Shown one piece after another: positions 36,284-45,026 of a DNA stretch of 64,000 bases. The stretch comes from Alphaproteobacteria bacterium (lineage in GTDB: Bacteria > Pseudomonadota > Alphaproteobacteria > Rhizobiales > Beijerinckiaceae). The notes beneath the pieces were generated by a model. That model had not been told where the DNA came from and made no database searches. It saw only the letters and a program-made list of their open reading frames with translations. A program made the translations under genes and the position numbers. The stretch spans positions 1-64,000 of the forward strand of contig VGDT01000010.1 of the NCBI GenBank assembly GCA_016869595.1. The letters are read 5' to 3'. Positions within the stretch are counted from its first letter, which is position 1, and each line of letters starts with the position of its first letter.

Positions 36284-37225
36284 ATGTCGCACAAAATCGT
36301 CTTTCTCGATCGCGAAACGCTCGACGCCAATGTGCGCAAGCCCAATTTCCCTCACGAATACACGGAATATGCTCAGACGGCGCCCGATCAGATCATTGAA
36401 CGCCTGAACGGCGCGACGATCTGCATCACCAACAAGGTGCCGCTGCGCGAAGCGACGCTGATGCAGCTTCCGGGTCTCAAGCTCATCGCTGTCGCCGCGA
36501 CCGGCACGGATGTGATCGACAAGGCCTATACGAGCGGCAACGGGATCGTCGTTTCCAACATTCGCAACTACGCCTTCAACACGCTGCCCGAACATGTGTT
36601 CGCGCTGCTGTTCGCGCTGCGCCGGAATCTGGTGAACTACTATAATTCCGTTCGGCAGGGACGTTGGGGCTACGCCAATCAGTTCTGCTACTTCGACTAT
36701 CCGATCTATGACATCGCCGGTTCGACGCTCGGCATCGTCGGCTATGGCGCGCTCGGCAAGGAAATCGAAAAGCGCGCCGTCGCGCTTGGCATGAAAGTGC
36801 TGATCAACGACGTCACGGACGTGCCGAATAAGGTCGACGTCCCGACCATTCTCCGCGAGTCGGACGTCGTCACGCTCAACCTGCCGCTTACGCCAGAGAC
36901 GAAGAACATGATCGGCGCGAAGGAATTCGCGTCGATGAAGAAGACCGCCTGCATCATCAACACGGCGCGCGGCGGCATCGTCGACGAGGCGGCGCTCGCG
37001 GACGCGCTCCGCAAGGGAGTCATCGCTGGCGCCGGCTTCGACGTGCTGACCGTCGAGCCGCCCAAGAACGGCAATATCCTGCTCGATCCGACGATTCCCA
37101 ATCTCATCATCACGCCGCATGTCGCCTGGGCGTCGAAAGAAGCGATGCAGGTGCTCGCCGACCAGCTCGTCGACAACATCGACGCTTTCGTCGCCGGCAG
37201 CCCGCGCAACGTCGTGACCGCGTGA
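36284..37225 (+). CDS. hprA: hydroxypyruvate reductase (glycerate dehydrogenase)
   Basis: NAD(P)H-dependent reduction of hydroxypyruvate to D-glycerate. The 313-residue D-2-hydroxyacid dehydrogenase has the Rossmann motif GIVGYGALG (from residue 150), the substrate-binding Arg in NTARGGIVDE (Arg229), Glu258 in TVEPP, and the catalytic His279 in ITPHVAWAS. These make up the full Arg-Glu-His set. The N-terminal FLDRETLDANVRKPNFPHE is typical of methylotroph HprA. GAAAGAGGGG precedes the ATG. A 108-bp inverted-repeat element separates it from mtdA. Confidence 0.96.
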   Translation: MSHKIVFLDRETLDANVRKPNFPHEYTEYAQTAPDQIIERLNGATICITNKVPLREATLMQLPGLKLIAVAATGTDVIDKAYTSGNGIVVSNIRNYAFNTLPEHVFALLFALRRNLVNYYNSVRQGRWGYANQFCYFDYPIYDIAGSTLGIVGYGALGKEIEKRAVALGMKVLINDVTDVPNKVDVPTILRESDVVTLNLPLTPETKNMIGAKEFASMKKTACIINTARGGIVDEAALADALRKGVIAGAGFDVLTVEPPKNGNILLDPTIPNLIITPHVAWASKEAMQVLADQLVDNIDAFVAGSPRNVVTA

Positions 37226-37254
37226 GGAGTTTGATGCTTCGTTCCCTTTTCCGC

Positions 37255-37362
37255 CGTCATGCCCGCGCTTGTCGCGGGCATCCACGCGGCGCCGCTACTG
37301 AGCGATTGGAAATGCTTCGCAACGTCCCGGCGTGGATGGCCGGGACAAGCCCGGCCATGACG
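37255..37362. repeat. 108-bp inverted-repeat element in the hprA-mtdA gap
   Basis: The left arm starts CGTCATGCCCGCGCTTGTCG (37255) and the right arm ends CCGGCCATGACG (37362). The arms are imperfect inverted repeats of about 33 bp around a ~40-bp centre. A relative with the same arms lies at 54240-54373. Such CGTCATGGCCGGGCTTGTCC units are common intergenic repeats in alphaproteobacteria. The transcript between hprA and mtdA would form a long hairpin. Confidence 0.85.
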
Positions 37363-37379
37363 TGGCCTGAGGAAATCCA

Positions 37380-38240
37380 ATGACCAAGAAACTGCTTTTC
37401 CTGTTCGACACCGATCCCGTCCCAAGCGTTTTCGACACGGTCGTCGGCTATGACGGCGGCGCCGACCGCATCATCGGCTATGGCGCTGTGACGCCCGAGA
37501 ACGTCGGCGCGCTGGTCGACGGCTGCATATACACGCGCGGCCCGAAGGAGAAGCAATATACGGCGATCTTCGTTGGCGGCGGCAGCATGACGGCGGGCGA
37601 AGCCGTGTTCAAAGCGGTGAAGAAGCGTTTCTTCTCGAACTTCCGCGTCTCGGCGATGCTCGATTCCAACGGCTCCAATACGACCGCAGCGGCAGGTGTC
37701 GCGCTGCTCGCCAAGGCCGCGCCGCTCAAGGGCAAGAAGGCGGTCGTGCTCGCCGGCACCGGACCCGTCGGCATGCGCGCCGCGGCGATGCTCAACATCG
37801 AAGGCGCTGAAGTCGCCATCACCTCGCGTCAGAAGTCGCGCGCCGAAGCGGCGGCTAAAGCCATTCAGGAGCGATTTGGTTTCACACCCGCAGTGATCGA
37901 AGCCGCCGACAACGCCGCGCGCGCGCAAGCGATCAAAGGGGCTCAGATCGTCTTTGCGGCTGGCGCCATCGGCGTTCCGCTGCTCGACGAGAAAGATTGG
38001 CAGAACGATCCGACGATTGAGCTTATCGCCGACTGCAACGCGCAGCCGCCGCTCGGCGTCGGCGGCGTCGAAGCGACCGACAAAGCCAAGGAGCGTCACG
38101 GTAAGATCGTCATCGGCGCGCTGGGCCTCGGCGGGCTCAAGCTCAAATTGCATCGCGAATGCGTCGGCAAGCTGTTTGACGCCGCAGACCAGGTGTTCGA
38201 CTGCGAAAACATTTATGCGCAAGCCAAAGAGCTCGCCTGA
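37380..38240 (+). CDS. mtdA: NADP-dependent methylene-H4F/methylene-H4MPT dehydrogenase
   Basis: Oxidises or reduces between methylene- and methenyl-tetrahydrofolate (also -methanopterin) with NADP. The 286-residue protein starts MTKKLLFLFDTDPVPSVFDTVVGYDGGAD, the conserved MtdA N-terminus. It has the nucleotide-binding VLAGTGPVGMRAAAML followed by ITSRQKSRAE, which provides the NADP-phosphate contact. The C-terminal segment contains LIADCNAQPPLGVGGVEATD. It is 12 bp upstream of fchA, its pathway partner. MtdA is a methylotroph-specific marker distinct from FolD. Confidence 0.97.
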   Translation: MTKKLLFLFDTDPVPSVFDTVVGYDGGADRIIGYGAVTPENVGALVDGCIYTRGPKEKQYTAIFVGGGSMTAGEAVFKAVKKRFFSNFRVSAMLDSNGSNTTAAAGVALLAKAAPLKGKKAVVLAGTGPVGMRAAAMLNIEGAEVAITSRQKSRAEAAAKAIQERFGFTPAVIEAADNAARAQAIKGAQIVFAAGAIGVPLLDEKDWQNDPTIELIADCNAQPPLGVGGVEATDKAKERHGKIVIGALGLGGLKLKLHRECVGKLFDAADQVFDCENIYAQAKELA

Positions 38241-38252
38241 TCGAGGAATGAT

Positions 38253-38885
38253 ATGAGCGCCAAGAACGATACGATTGGGAAATTCCTCGACGAGCTCGCA
38301 AGCGATGCGCCGACTCCCGGCGGCGGCGGCGCTGCGGCGCTGTCTGGGGCCATGGGCGCCGCGCTTGTTTCGATGGTGTGCAATCTGACCATCGGCAAAA
38401 AGAATTACGAAGCGGTCTCAGCCGATCTGCAACAGACGCTCGCCAAGGCTGAGAAGCTGCGCGCCGAGCTGACCCAGGGCGTCGACGAGGATGTCGTCGC
38501 GTTCAACACGCTGATGGGCGCCTATGGCTTGCCGCGCGGCACGGATGAGGAGAAGGCGAAGCGCTCCGAGGCGATCCAGTCGGCGCTGAAGGAAGCGACG
38601 CTGGCGCCGCTGAAGACGTGCAAAATCTGTTACGACGTCATCGCGCTGTCGAAGGAAGCCGCCGACAAGGGCAATCTCAATGTCATCAGCGACGCGGGAG
38701 TCGCGGTGCTTGCCGCCAACGCCGGTCTGCGCAGCTGCGCGCTCAATGTCTTCATCAACGCCAAGGCGATCAAGGATCGTGACTTCGCCGAGAAGCAGCT
38801 TGCCGAAGTCAATGCGCTGCTCGCCAAGGCCGCCGCTGAGACGGAAGCGGTCTATGAGACGGTCAAAGCCAAAATAGGCGGCTGA
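38253..38885 (+). CDS. fchA: methenyltetrahydrofolate cyclohydrolase
   Basis: Interconverts methenyl-H4F and 10-formyl-H4F, linking FtfL and MtdA. The 210-residue all-helical protein belongs to the formiminotransferase-cyclodeaminase-like (FTCD_C) family. Conserved blocks are [65 protein letters not shown] and [30 protein letters not shown]. The length and the gene position directly behind mtdA are as in Methylobacterium. It is followed 35 bp later by mtkA. Confidence 0.96.
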   Translation: MSAKNDTIGKFLDELASDAPTPGGGGAAALSGAMGAALVSMVCNLTIGKKNYEAVSADLQQTLAKAEKLRAELTQGVDEDVVAFNTLMGAYGLPRGTDEEKAKRSEAIQSALKEATLAPLKTCKICYDVIALSKEAADKGNLNVISDAGVAVLAANAGLRSCALNVFINAKAIKDRDFAEKQLAEVNALLAKAAAETEAVYETVKAKIGG

Positions 38886-38920
38886 GGAAGCCGCGCGGTA
38901 ATTGCGAGGAGAGGACTGAG

Positions 38921-40093
38921 ATGGACGTCCACGAGTATCAAGCCAAGGAAATTCTGGCGAGCCACGGCGTCGACATTCCGCCCGGCACGGTCGCTTTCAG
39001 CCCGGATCAGGCGGTCTATGCCGCGACGGAACTTGGCGGTTCGCATTGGGTCGTGAAGGCGCAGATTCACGCCGGCGCGCGCGGCAAGGCGGGCGGCGTC
39101 AAGCTCTGCCGCACCTATCACGAAGTGCAGCAGGCGGCGCGCGATCTTCTCGGCAAACGGCTCGTTACGGGCCAGACCGGACCAGAGGGCAAGCCGGTGC
39201 AGCGCGTCTATGTCGAAGTCGCCGATCCGTTCGAGCGCGAACTCTATTTGGGCTACGTGCTCGATCGCAAATTGGAGCGCGTGCGCGTCATCGCTTCAAA
39301 GCATGGCGGCATGGAGATCGAGGAGATCGCCAAGAACACGCCCGACGAGCTGCTCCAGGTGATCGTCGAGCCGGCCGTCGGCCTGCAGCAGTTTCAGGCG
39401 CGCGAACTCGCCTTTCAGCTTGGATTGAACATCAAGCAAGTCTCGCGCGCGGTGAAGACGATCATGGGCGCCTATCGAGCCTTCCGCGACAATGACGCGA
39501 CCATGCTCGAGATCAATCCGCTTGTCGTCACCAAAGACGACAAGGTGTTGGCGCTCGACGCGAAAATGTCCTTCGACGACAACGCGCTGTTCCGTCGCCG
39601 CAATATCGTCGACATGAACGATCCCTCGCAGAGCGATCCGCGCGAGGCGCAGGCGGCCGAACACAGCCTCAACTATATCGGCCTCGATGGCGAAATCGGC
39701 TGCATCGTCAACGGCGCCGGGCTCGCCATGGCGACGATGGACATGATCAAGCACGCTGGCGGCAATCCGGCGAACTTCCTCGATGTCGGCGGCGGCGCTT
39801 CGCCGGAGCGTGTCGCGACGGCCTTCCGCCTCGTGCTTTCGGATCGCCGCGTGAAAGTCGTGCTCGTCAACATTTTCGCCGGCATCAATCGCTGCGACTG
39901 GGTCGCCCAGGGCGTTGTTGACGCGGTGCGCGCTGAGAAGATCGAGGGCGTGCCGCTCGTCGTGCGTCTCGCCGGCACCAATGTCGAAGCCGGCAAGAAG
40001 ATCATCGCCGAGAGCGGCATTCCGATCATCCAGGCAGACACGCTCGCCGAAGCCGCCGAGAAGGCCGTCGCCGCCTATAAGGGCGCCAAGTAA
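38921..40093 (+). CDS. mtkA: malate--CoA ligase subunit beta
   Basis: ATP-grasp large subunit of malate thiokinase, forming malyl-CoA from malate, CoA and ATP. The 390-residue protein resembles SucC. It has [43 protein letters not shown] (ATP-grasp), [12 protein letters not shown] (metal ligands), and [23 protein letters not shown] with [17 protein letters not shown]. That it is MtkA rather than SucC is inferred from the serine-cycle context (mtkB-ppc-mclA follow); sequence alone would allow succinyl-CoA synthetase. An 18-bp gap leads to mtkB. Confidence 0.93.
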   Translation: MDVHEYQAKEILASHGVDIPPGTVAFSPDQAVYAATELGGSHWVVKAQIHAGARGKAGGVKLCRTYHEVQQAARDLLGKRLVTGQTGPEGKPVQRVYVEVADPFERELYLGYVLDRKLERVRVIASKHGGMEIEEIAKNTPDELLQVIVEPAVGLQQFQARELAFQLGLNIKQVSRAVKTIMGAYRAFRDNDATMLEINPLVVTKDDKVLALDAKMSFDDNALFRRRNIVDMNDPSQSDPREAQAAEHSLNYIGLDGEIGCIVNGAGLAMATMDMIKHAGGNPANFLDVGGGASPERVATAFRLVLSDRRVKVVLVNIFAGINRCDWVAQGVVDAVRAEKIEGVPLVVRLAGTNVEAGKKIIAESGIPIIQADTLAEAAEKAVAAYKGAK

Positions 40094-40111
40094 AGCGCCG
40101 GAGAACGACAC

Positions 40112-40999
40112 ATGAGCATTCTCATTGACGAAAAGACGCCGATCCTCGTCCAAGGCATTACCGGCGACAAGGGCAGCTTTCATACGAAAGAGATGATCGA
40201 CTACGGCAGCAATGTCGTCGCCGGCGTCACGCCTGGAAAGGGCGGCAAGACTCATCACGGCGTGCCGGTTTTCAACACGGTGCGCGAAGCGGTGCGCGAA
40301 ACCGGCGCGCAAGCGTCGATCACCTTCGTTGCGCCGGCCTTTTGCGCCGACGCGATCATGGAGGCCGCCGACTCCGGCGTCCGCCTGATCTGCTCGATCA
40401 CGGACGGCATTCCGGCGCAGGACATGATGCGCGTGAAGCGCTACTTCCTGCGCTTCCCGAAGGATCGCCGGCCGATGATGGTCGGCCCGAACTGCGCCGG
40501 CATTATTTCGCCGGGCAAGGCGATGCTCGGCATCATGCCGGGTCACATTTACAAGCAGGGTGCGGTGGGTCTCATCTCGCGCTCCGGCACGCTTGGCTAT
40601 GAAGCAGCGTCGCAGTTGAAGGCGCTTGGCCTCGGCATATCGACCTCCGTCGGCATTGGCGGCGATCCGATCAATGGCTCGTCCTTCCTCGACCATCTCG
40701 TGCTCTTCGATAAAGATCCCGAGACCAAGGCGGTGCTCATCATCGGCGAGATCGGCGGCCCGCAAGAGGCGGAGGCATCCGCCTGGATCAAGGAGAATTT
40801 CTCCAAGCCGGTGATCGGCTTCGTCGCCGGCCTCACGGCGCCCAAGGGCCGCCGCATGGGCCATGCCGGCGCGATCATTTCGGCGTCCGGCGACAGCGCC
40901 GCTGAAAAAACTGAGATCATGAAGTCTTATGGGCTCACCGTTGCGCCGAGCCCGGCCGAATTCGGATCGACCGTCGCCAAAGTATTGCAGAGCGCCTGA
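40112..40999 (+). CDS. mtkB: malate--CoA ligase subunit alpha
   Basis: Small subunit of malate thiokinase, carrying CoA binding and the phospho-histidine. The 295-residue protein has LVQGITGDKGSFHTKEMIDYGSNVVAGVTPGKGG (Rossmann CoA-binding domain), MVGPNCAGIISPGKAMLGIMPG, the CSITDGIPAQDMM block and the active-site His251 in RRMGHAGAIIS. The FHTKEM and FCADAIMEAADSG forms differ somewhat from SucD, in keeping with malate use. It pairs with mtkA upstream and lies 79 bp before ppc. Confidence 0.94.
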   Translation: MSILIDEKTPILVQGITGDKGSFHTKEMIDYGSNVVAGVTPGKGGKTHHGVPVFNTVREAVRETGAQASITFVAPAFCADAIMEAADSGVRLICSITDGIPAQDMMRVKRYFLRFPKDRRPMMVGPNCAGIISPGKAMLGIMPGHIYKQGAVGLISRSGTLGYEAASQLKALGLGISTSVGIGGDPINGSSFLDHLVLFDKDPETKAVLIIGEIGGPQEAEASAWIKENFSKPVIGFVAGLTAPKGRRMGHAGAIISASGDSAAEKTEIMKSYGLTVAPSPAEFGSTVAKVLQSA

Positions 41000-41078
41000 G
41001 GATACGGCGCCACCGCCGCCGTTCGCATGTGCGAAGCCGTCCTTCCTGGATGGTTTCGTAAGCGCCTAAGGAGTTTCG

Positions 41079-43832
41079 ATGACCGCCGAGACACAGACAT
41101 TGAGGAGCCTGTCTTCGACCGGCCTGCCGTCTGCTTACGCGACTCGGTCGGTCACCGAAGCGTCCGCATTTCTGCGCGAACAATTGCTCACGGTCATTCG
41201 CCGCCACACGCCAGAGATCGAGGCTGTCGTGCGCGACTCGAAAGCTGGCGCAGGCCTGGAGCCGCGCCAGATGGCGCGCGCGCTTCAGGCGCAAGGCATC
41301 CTGTTTCAGCTCGTCTCCATCGCTGAACAAGCGTACGCGATGCGCCGGCGCCGGCGGCTCGAACGCGAAAAAGGCCATGACAAGCTGCTTGGCACCTTCG
41401 ACTATGTATTGTCGAGCGCCGCGGCCACGGCGGTCCCTGCCGATGAAATCCGCGCCCAACTGCACACGCTGCGAATCCGCCCCGTCATCACCGCGCATCC
41501 GACCGAGGCGAAGCGCGTTTCGATCTTAGAGAAATATCGCCGCATCTATCTGCTGCTGCGCGAACTCGAATCGACTCGTTGGACGGACCGTGAGCGTGAA
41601 GCGCTGGTGAAGTCGATCTATGATCAGATCGAACTTTTGTGGCTTACCGGCGAATTGCATCTCGAAAAGCCCACTGTCGATCAGGAAGTCGCCTGGGGTC
41701 AGCACTTCTTTCACGAGAGCCTTTTCGATCTCGCGCCGGAGCTGCTGTCGTCCTGCGAACGCGCGCTACGACGCCACTATCCCAACGAAACTTTTGAGGT
41801 TGCGCCCTTCTTCCAGTTCGGCTCCTGGATCGGGGGCGACCGCGACGGCAATCCTTTCGTGACGAATGACGTCACGCGCCGCACGATGCGCGAAAATGCA
41901 TCGGCGAGCCTGAATTATTATCGAACGCGCTTCGTCGATCTCGCGCGTATGTTGTCGATCAGCCAGCGCGCCGCCGACATTCCTCAGTCTTTCCAGGAGG
42001 AATTGGCTGAACGCCTCGCGGCTTTGCCGGACGGCGCCGCGATCGAAGCGCGCAATCAGAACGAACCCTACCGCCAGTTCGTCACGACAATCCTTCGCAA
42101 GCTCGATCAGACATCGCGCGCGGTGAACGGCGAGCCGACGACGGGTCAACGTTATGGGAGCGCCGACGAACTCATCGCCGATTTGCTCGTGCTCGAAAAA
42201 GCGCTCGTTGAAGCCAAGAGCGGCGCGCTCGCGACGGATCTCGTGCGTCCGCTGCGCCGCGCCGTGGAAATCTTCCGCTTCAGCACGGTGCGCCTCGACA
42301 TTCGCCAGAACACGACGCGCACGACTCAGGCGCTCGAAGAATTGTGGCGCGTCAAGACCGGCGGCGAAACGCCGCCCGACCTCGATTCCTCGGAGTGGCG
42401 CGAATGGCTGCTCTCCCAGCTTGCAAAGCCGCGCACGGCGCCGGTTCCGCGCGATCAGCTTTCCGCCGATACGCGCGACGTCATCGAGATGTTCGAGGTC
42501 GTCGCCGAGATGCGCACGCAGCTCGATCGCGAAGCCTTCGGCGGATTCATTTTGTCGATGACGCGTTCGGCGGTCGACGTGCTTGGCGTGTATCTCCTCG
42601 CTAAGGAGGCCGGACTTTTTCTTGACGAACCCGGCGTCGAGATCCTCACGTTGCCGATCGTGCCGCTCTTCGAGACGATTGGGGATCTGCGCGCCGCGCC
42701 GGCGATCATGCGCGATCTTTTGCAGGTTCCGGTCGTGCGCCGTACGACGCGCTGGCAAGGCAATCTACAAGAGGTGATGATCGGCTATTCCGACTCGAAC
42801 AAGGACGGCGGCTTTCTGTCGTCGAACTGGGAGCTGTTCAAGGCGCAGGCGCGTCTTGCTCAGGTCGGACGCGAGCATGGCGTCGCGCTCGCCTTCTTTC
42901 ATGGACGCGGCGGCTCGGTCTCGCGCGGCGGCGCGCCGACCGGCCACGCCATCGCGGCGCAGCCGGCGGGCTCCATCCGCGGTCGTTTCCGCGTCACCGA
43001 ACAGGGCGAGGTCGTGTCGTTCAAATACGCCAATCGCGGAACGGCGGCCTATCAGATGGAACTACTGGCGTCGTCAGTTTTCCAGCATGCGTTGAAGTCC
43101 GAGCGCGAGGAAGCGCTGGCGCCGCACGCGGAATTCGACGAGGCTCTCGAGGAGATTTCCGGCGCCTCATTCGCGGCATACGCGAAATTCGTCGGCGATC
43201 CCGATCTTGTCGCTTACTTTCAAGCTGCGAGCCCTCTCGAAGAGATTTCGCTGCTCAACATCGGTTCGCGGCCTGCGCGACGCTTCGGCGCGAAGAGCCT
43301 CGCGGATTTGCGCGCGATCCCTTGGGTCTTCGCCTGGGCGCAGAACCGCCATTCGATTACCGGCTGGTACGGCGTCGGCTCCGGATTGAAGAATTTCATC
43401 GACGTGCGCGGCGAGCGCGGCATGGAGCTGTTGCGCCGCATGTTCGAAGATTCGCGGATGTTCCGGCTCATCGTCGACGAGGTCGAGAAGACGCTTGCGC
43501 TCGTCGATCTCTCGATCGCCAAGCAATATGCCGGACTTGTCGCTGACGAAGCTGTGCGTACGAAAATCTTTAAGACGATCGAAGAGGAGTTCGCGTTGAC
43601 GCGTGAGATGGCGCTGCGCGTCACCGGCGGCGAAGAACTGGCTGATCGGTTCAAAGAATATCAGGCGAGGCTTTCGCATCGCCTGCAGACCATCAACGAG
43701 GTCAATCGCGAGCAGGTGGCGCTGCTTCGCCGGTTCCGCGAGGCAAAGGACGAAGCGGAAAAGGAGGCCGTCAAAGTGCCTCTGCTGCTTTCGATCAGCT
43801 GCGTCGCCGCCGGCCTCGGGGCCACAGGCTAA
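41079..43832 (+). CDS. ppc: phosphoenolpyruvate carboxylase
   Basis: Carboxylates PEP to oxaloacetate, the CO2-fixing step of the serine cycle. The 917-residue protein has the catalytic His140 in VITAHPTEAKR, FGSWIGGDRDGNPFVT, VMIGYSDSNKDGGFLSS (bicarbonate/PEP site) and FFHGRGGSVSRGGAPTG (glycine-rich loop with catalytic Arg). The C-terminus is SCVAAGLGATG instead of the usual QNTG ending, so the C-terminal allosteric segment is altered. Methylotroph serine-cycle PEPCs are reported to be insensitive to acetyl-CoA, which may relate. It is 22 bp upstream of mclA. Confidence 0.97.
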   Translation: MTAETQTLRSLSSTGLPSAYATRSVTEASAFLREQLLTVIRRHTPEIEAVVRDSKAGAGLEPRQMARALQAQGILFQLVSIAEQAYAMRRRRRLEREKGHDKLLGTFDYVLSSAAATAVPADEIRAQLHTLRIRPVITAHPTEAKRVSILEKYRRIYLLLRELESTRWTDREREALVKSIYDQIELLWLTGELHLEKPTVDQEVAWGQHFFHESLFDLAPELLSSCERALRRHYPNETFEVAPFFQFGSWIGGDRDGNPFVTNDVTRRTMRENASASLNYYRTRFVDLARMLSISQRAADIPQSFQEELAERLAALPDGAAIEARNQNEPYRQFVTTILRKLDQTSRAVNGEPTTGQRYGSADELIADLLVLEKALVEAKSGALATDLVRPLRRAVEIFRFSTVRLDIRQNTTRTTQALEELWRVKTGGETPPDLDSSEWREWLLSQLAKPRTAPVPRDQLSADTRDVIEMFEVVAEMRTQLDREAFGGFILSMTRSAVDVLGVYLLAKEAGLFLDEPGVEILTLPIVPLFETIGDLRAAPAIMRDLLQVPVVRRTTRWQGNLQEVMIGYSDSNKDGGFLSSNWELFKAQARLAQVGREHGVALAFFHGRGGSVSRGGAPTGHAIAAQPAGSIRGRFRVTEQGEVVSFKYANRGTAAYQMELLASSVFQHALKSEREEALAPHAEFDEALEEISGASFAAYAKFVGDPDLVAYFQAASPLEEISLLNIGSRPARRFGAKSLADLRAIPWVFAWAQNRHSITGWYGVGSGLKNFIDVRGERGMELLRRMFEDSRMFRLIVDEVEKTLALVDLSIAKQYAGLVADEAVRTKIFKTIEEEFALTREMALRVTGGEELADRFKEYQARLSHRLQTINEVNREQVALLRRFREAKDEAEKEAVKVPLLLSISCVAAGLGATG

Positions 43833-43854
43833 TTCAACAGGAAGGGGTAAAGAT

Positions 43855-44829
43855 ATGAGCTTCACTTTGATCGAGCAGGCGACGCCGCGTCTCCACCGCT
43901 CCGAGCTTGCCGTGCCGGGCTCTGCGCCGGGAATGTTCGAAAAGGCCGCGCAGTCAAAGGCCGATCAGATCTTCTTGGATCTCGAAGACGCCGTCGCGCC
44001 CGACGACAAGGAACAGGCGCGCAAGAACATCATCCAGGGCCTCAACGATATCGATTGGGGCAAGAAGGTGATGACTCTGCGCATCAACGGTCTCGACACG
44101 CAGTATTGCTATCGCGACGTCGTCGACGTTCTCGAGAACTGCCCGCGCCTCGACATCGTGCTCATCCCGAAGGTTGGCGTTCCGGCCGACGTCTATGCGA
44201 TCGACATGATGATCACGCAGATCGAGCAGTACAAAAAGCGCACCAAGAGGATCGGCATCGAAATTCTGATCGAAACCGCGCTTGGCATGGCCAATGTCGA
44301 GGCCATCGCGCAATCGTCCAAGCGCCTCGAAGCCATGTCCTTCGGCGTCGCCGACTATGCGGCGTCCACCCGCGCCCGCACGACGGTCATCGGCGGCGTC
44401 AACCCGGATTACGGCGTGCTCACCGACAAGGATGGTAGTGGCCATCGCGAATATTACTGGGCCGACCAGTGGCATGCGGCGCAGACGCGCATGATGGTCG
44501 CTTGCCGCGCCTATGGACTGCGTCCGATCGATGGACCTTTTGGCGATTTCGGCGATCCGGACGGTTATATCGCCGCCGCCAAGCGCGCCGCGGTTCTCGG
44601 CTATGAGGGCAAGTGGGCGATCCATCCCTCGCAGATCGAACTCGCCAATCAGGTCTTCACGCCGTCCGACGCCGAGGTGACGAAGGCGCGCCGTATTCTC
44701 GACGCCATGACCCAGGCCGCCAAGGAAGGCAAGGGGGCGGTCTCGCTCGACGGTCGCCTGATCGATATCGCCTCGATCCGCATGGCCGAGGCGCTGATCG
44801 AAAAGGCCGACGCCATGGCGGCGGCGTAA
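43855..44829 (+). CDS. mclA: L-malyl-CoA/beta-methylmalyl-CoA lyase
   Basis: Cleaves malyl-CoA to acetyl-CoA and glyoxylate, closing the serine cycle. The 324-residue protein is of the HpcH/HpaI-CitE fold. It has RSELAVPGSAPGMFEKAA, the metal/substrate block IFLDLEDAVAPDDKEQAR, IEILIETALGMANVEAIA with the metal-binding Glu, and YEGKWAIHPSQIELANQVF. The ORF track begins inside ppc; the true start is ATG 43855 after GGAAGGGG. It is followed by an inverted-repeat element and gckA. Confidence 0.97.
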   Translation: MSFTLIEQATPRLHRSELAVPGSAPGMFEKAAQSKADQIFLDLEDAVAPDDKEQARKNIIQGLNDIDWGKKVMTLRINGLDTQYCYRDVVDVLENCPRLDIVLIPKVGVPADVYAIDMMITQIEQYKKRTKRIGIEILIETALGMANVEAIAQSSKRLEAMSFGVADYAASTRARTTVIGGVNPDYGVLTDKDGSGHREYYWADQWHAAQTRMMVACRAYGLRPIDGPFGDFGDPDGYIAAAKRAAVLGYEGKWAIHPSQIELANQVFTPSDAEVTKARRILDAMTQAAKEGKGAVSLDGRLIDIASIRMAEALIEKADAMAAA

Positions 44830-44836
44830 GGCGCTT

Positions 44837-44996
44837 CCCTCTCTCCGTTTACGGGGAGAGGGTTAGGGTGAGGGGCCGGGGCGCGTGTCTTGGCTTCGAC
44901 AACAGCATGCGCGCCTTGCCCGGTCCCTTCGTTCGCGCCTACACCCCTTGCCCCTCACCCAGCCTCTCCCCGCAAGCGGGGAGAGGAGTATTGGCG
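44837..44996. repeat. 160-bp inverted-repeat element between mclA and gckA
   Basis: The left unit (44837 on) contains CCCTCTCTCCGTTTACGGGG followed by GAGAGGGTTAGGGTGAGGGG. The right unit is its inverse: GCCCCTCACCCAGCCTCTCC followed by CCGCAAGCGGGGAGAGG. Each unit contains its own small hairpin (CCTCTCC/GGAGAGG type). CTCTCCCC...GGGTGAGGGGC sequences are a well known class of proteobacterial intergenic repeats. It covers most of the 197-bp mclA-gckA gap and would form a large structure in read-through RNA. Confidence 0.88.
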
Positions 44997-45026
44997 CCTT
45001 TCCCCGATCAGTGCCGGATTGTGTTC

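Noticed and set aside
37226-37379. Possible CRISPR-like or small RNA gene in the hprA-mtdA gap
   Set aside because: Only a single pair of inverted arms is present, with no repeat-spacer pattern; it fits a dispersed intergenic repeat.
39296-40864. 522-codon minus-strand ORF antisense to mtkA/mtkB
   Set aside because: It is a shadow frame in GC-rich sequence: low-complexity Arg/His/Ala/Asp composition, no domain, and exact overlap with two well supported genes.
44613-45026. N-terminal extension of gckA in the ORF track
   Set aside because: It is read through the 3' end of mclA and the intergenic repeat; glycerate kinase homology begins at ATG 45027.
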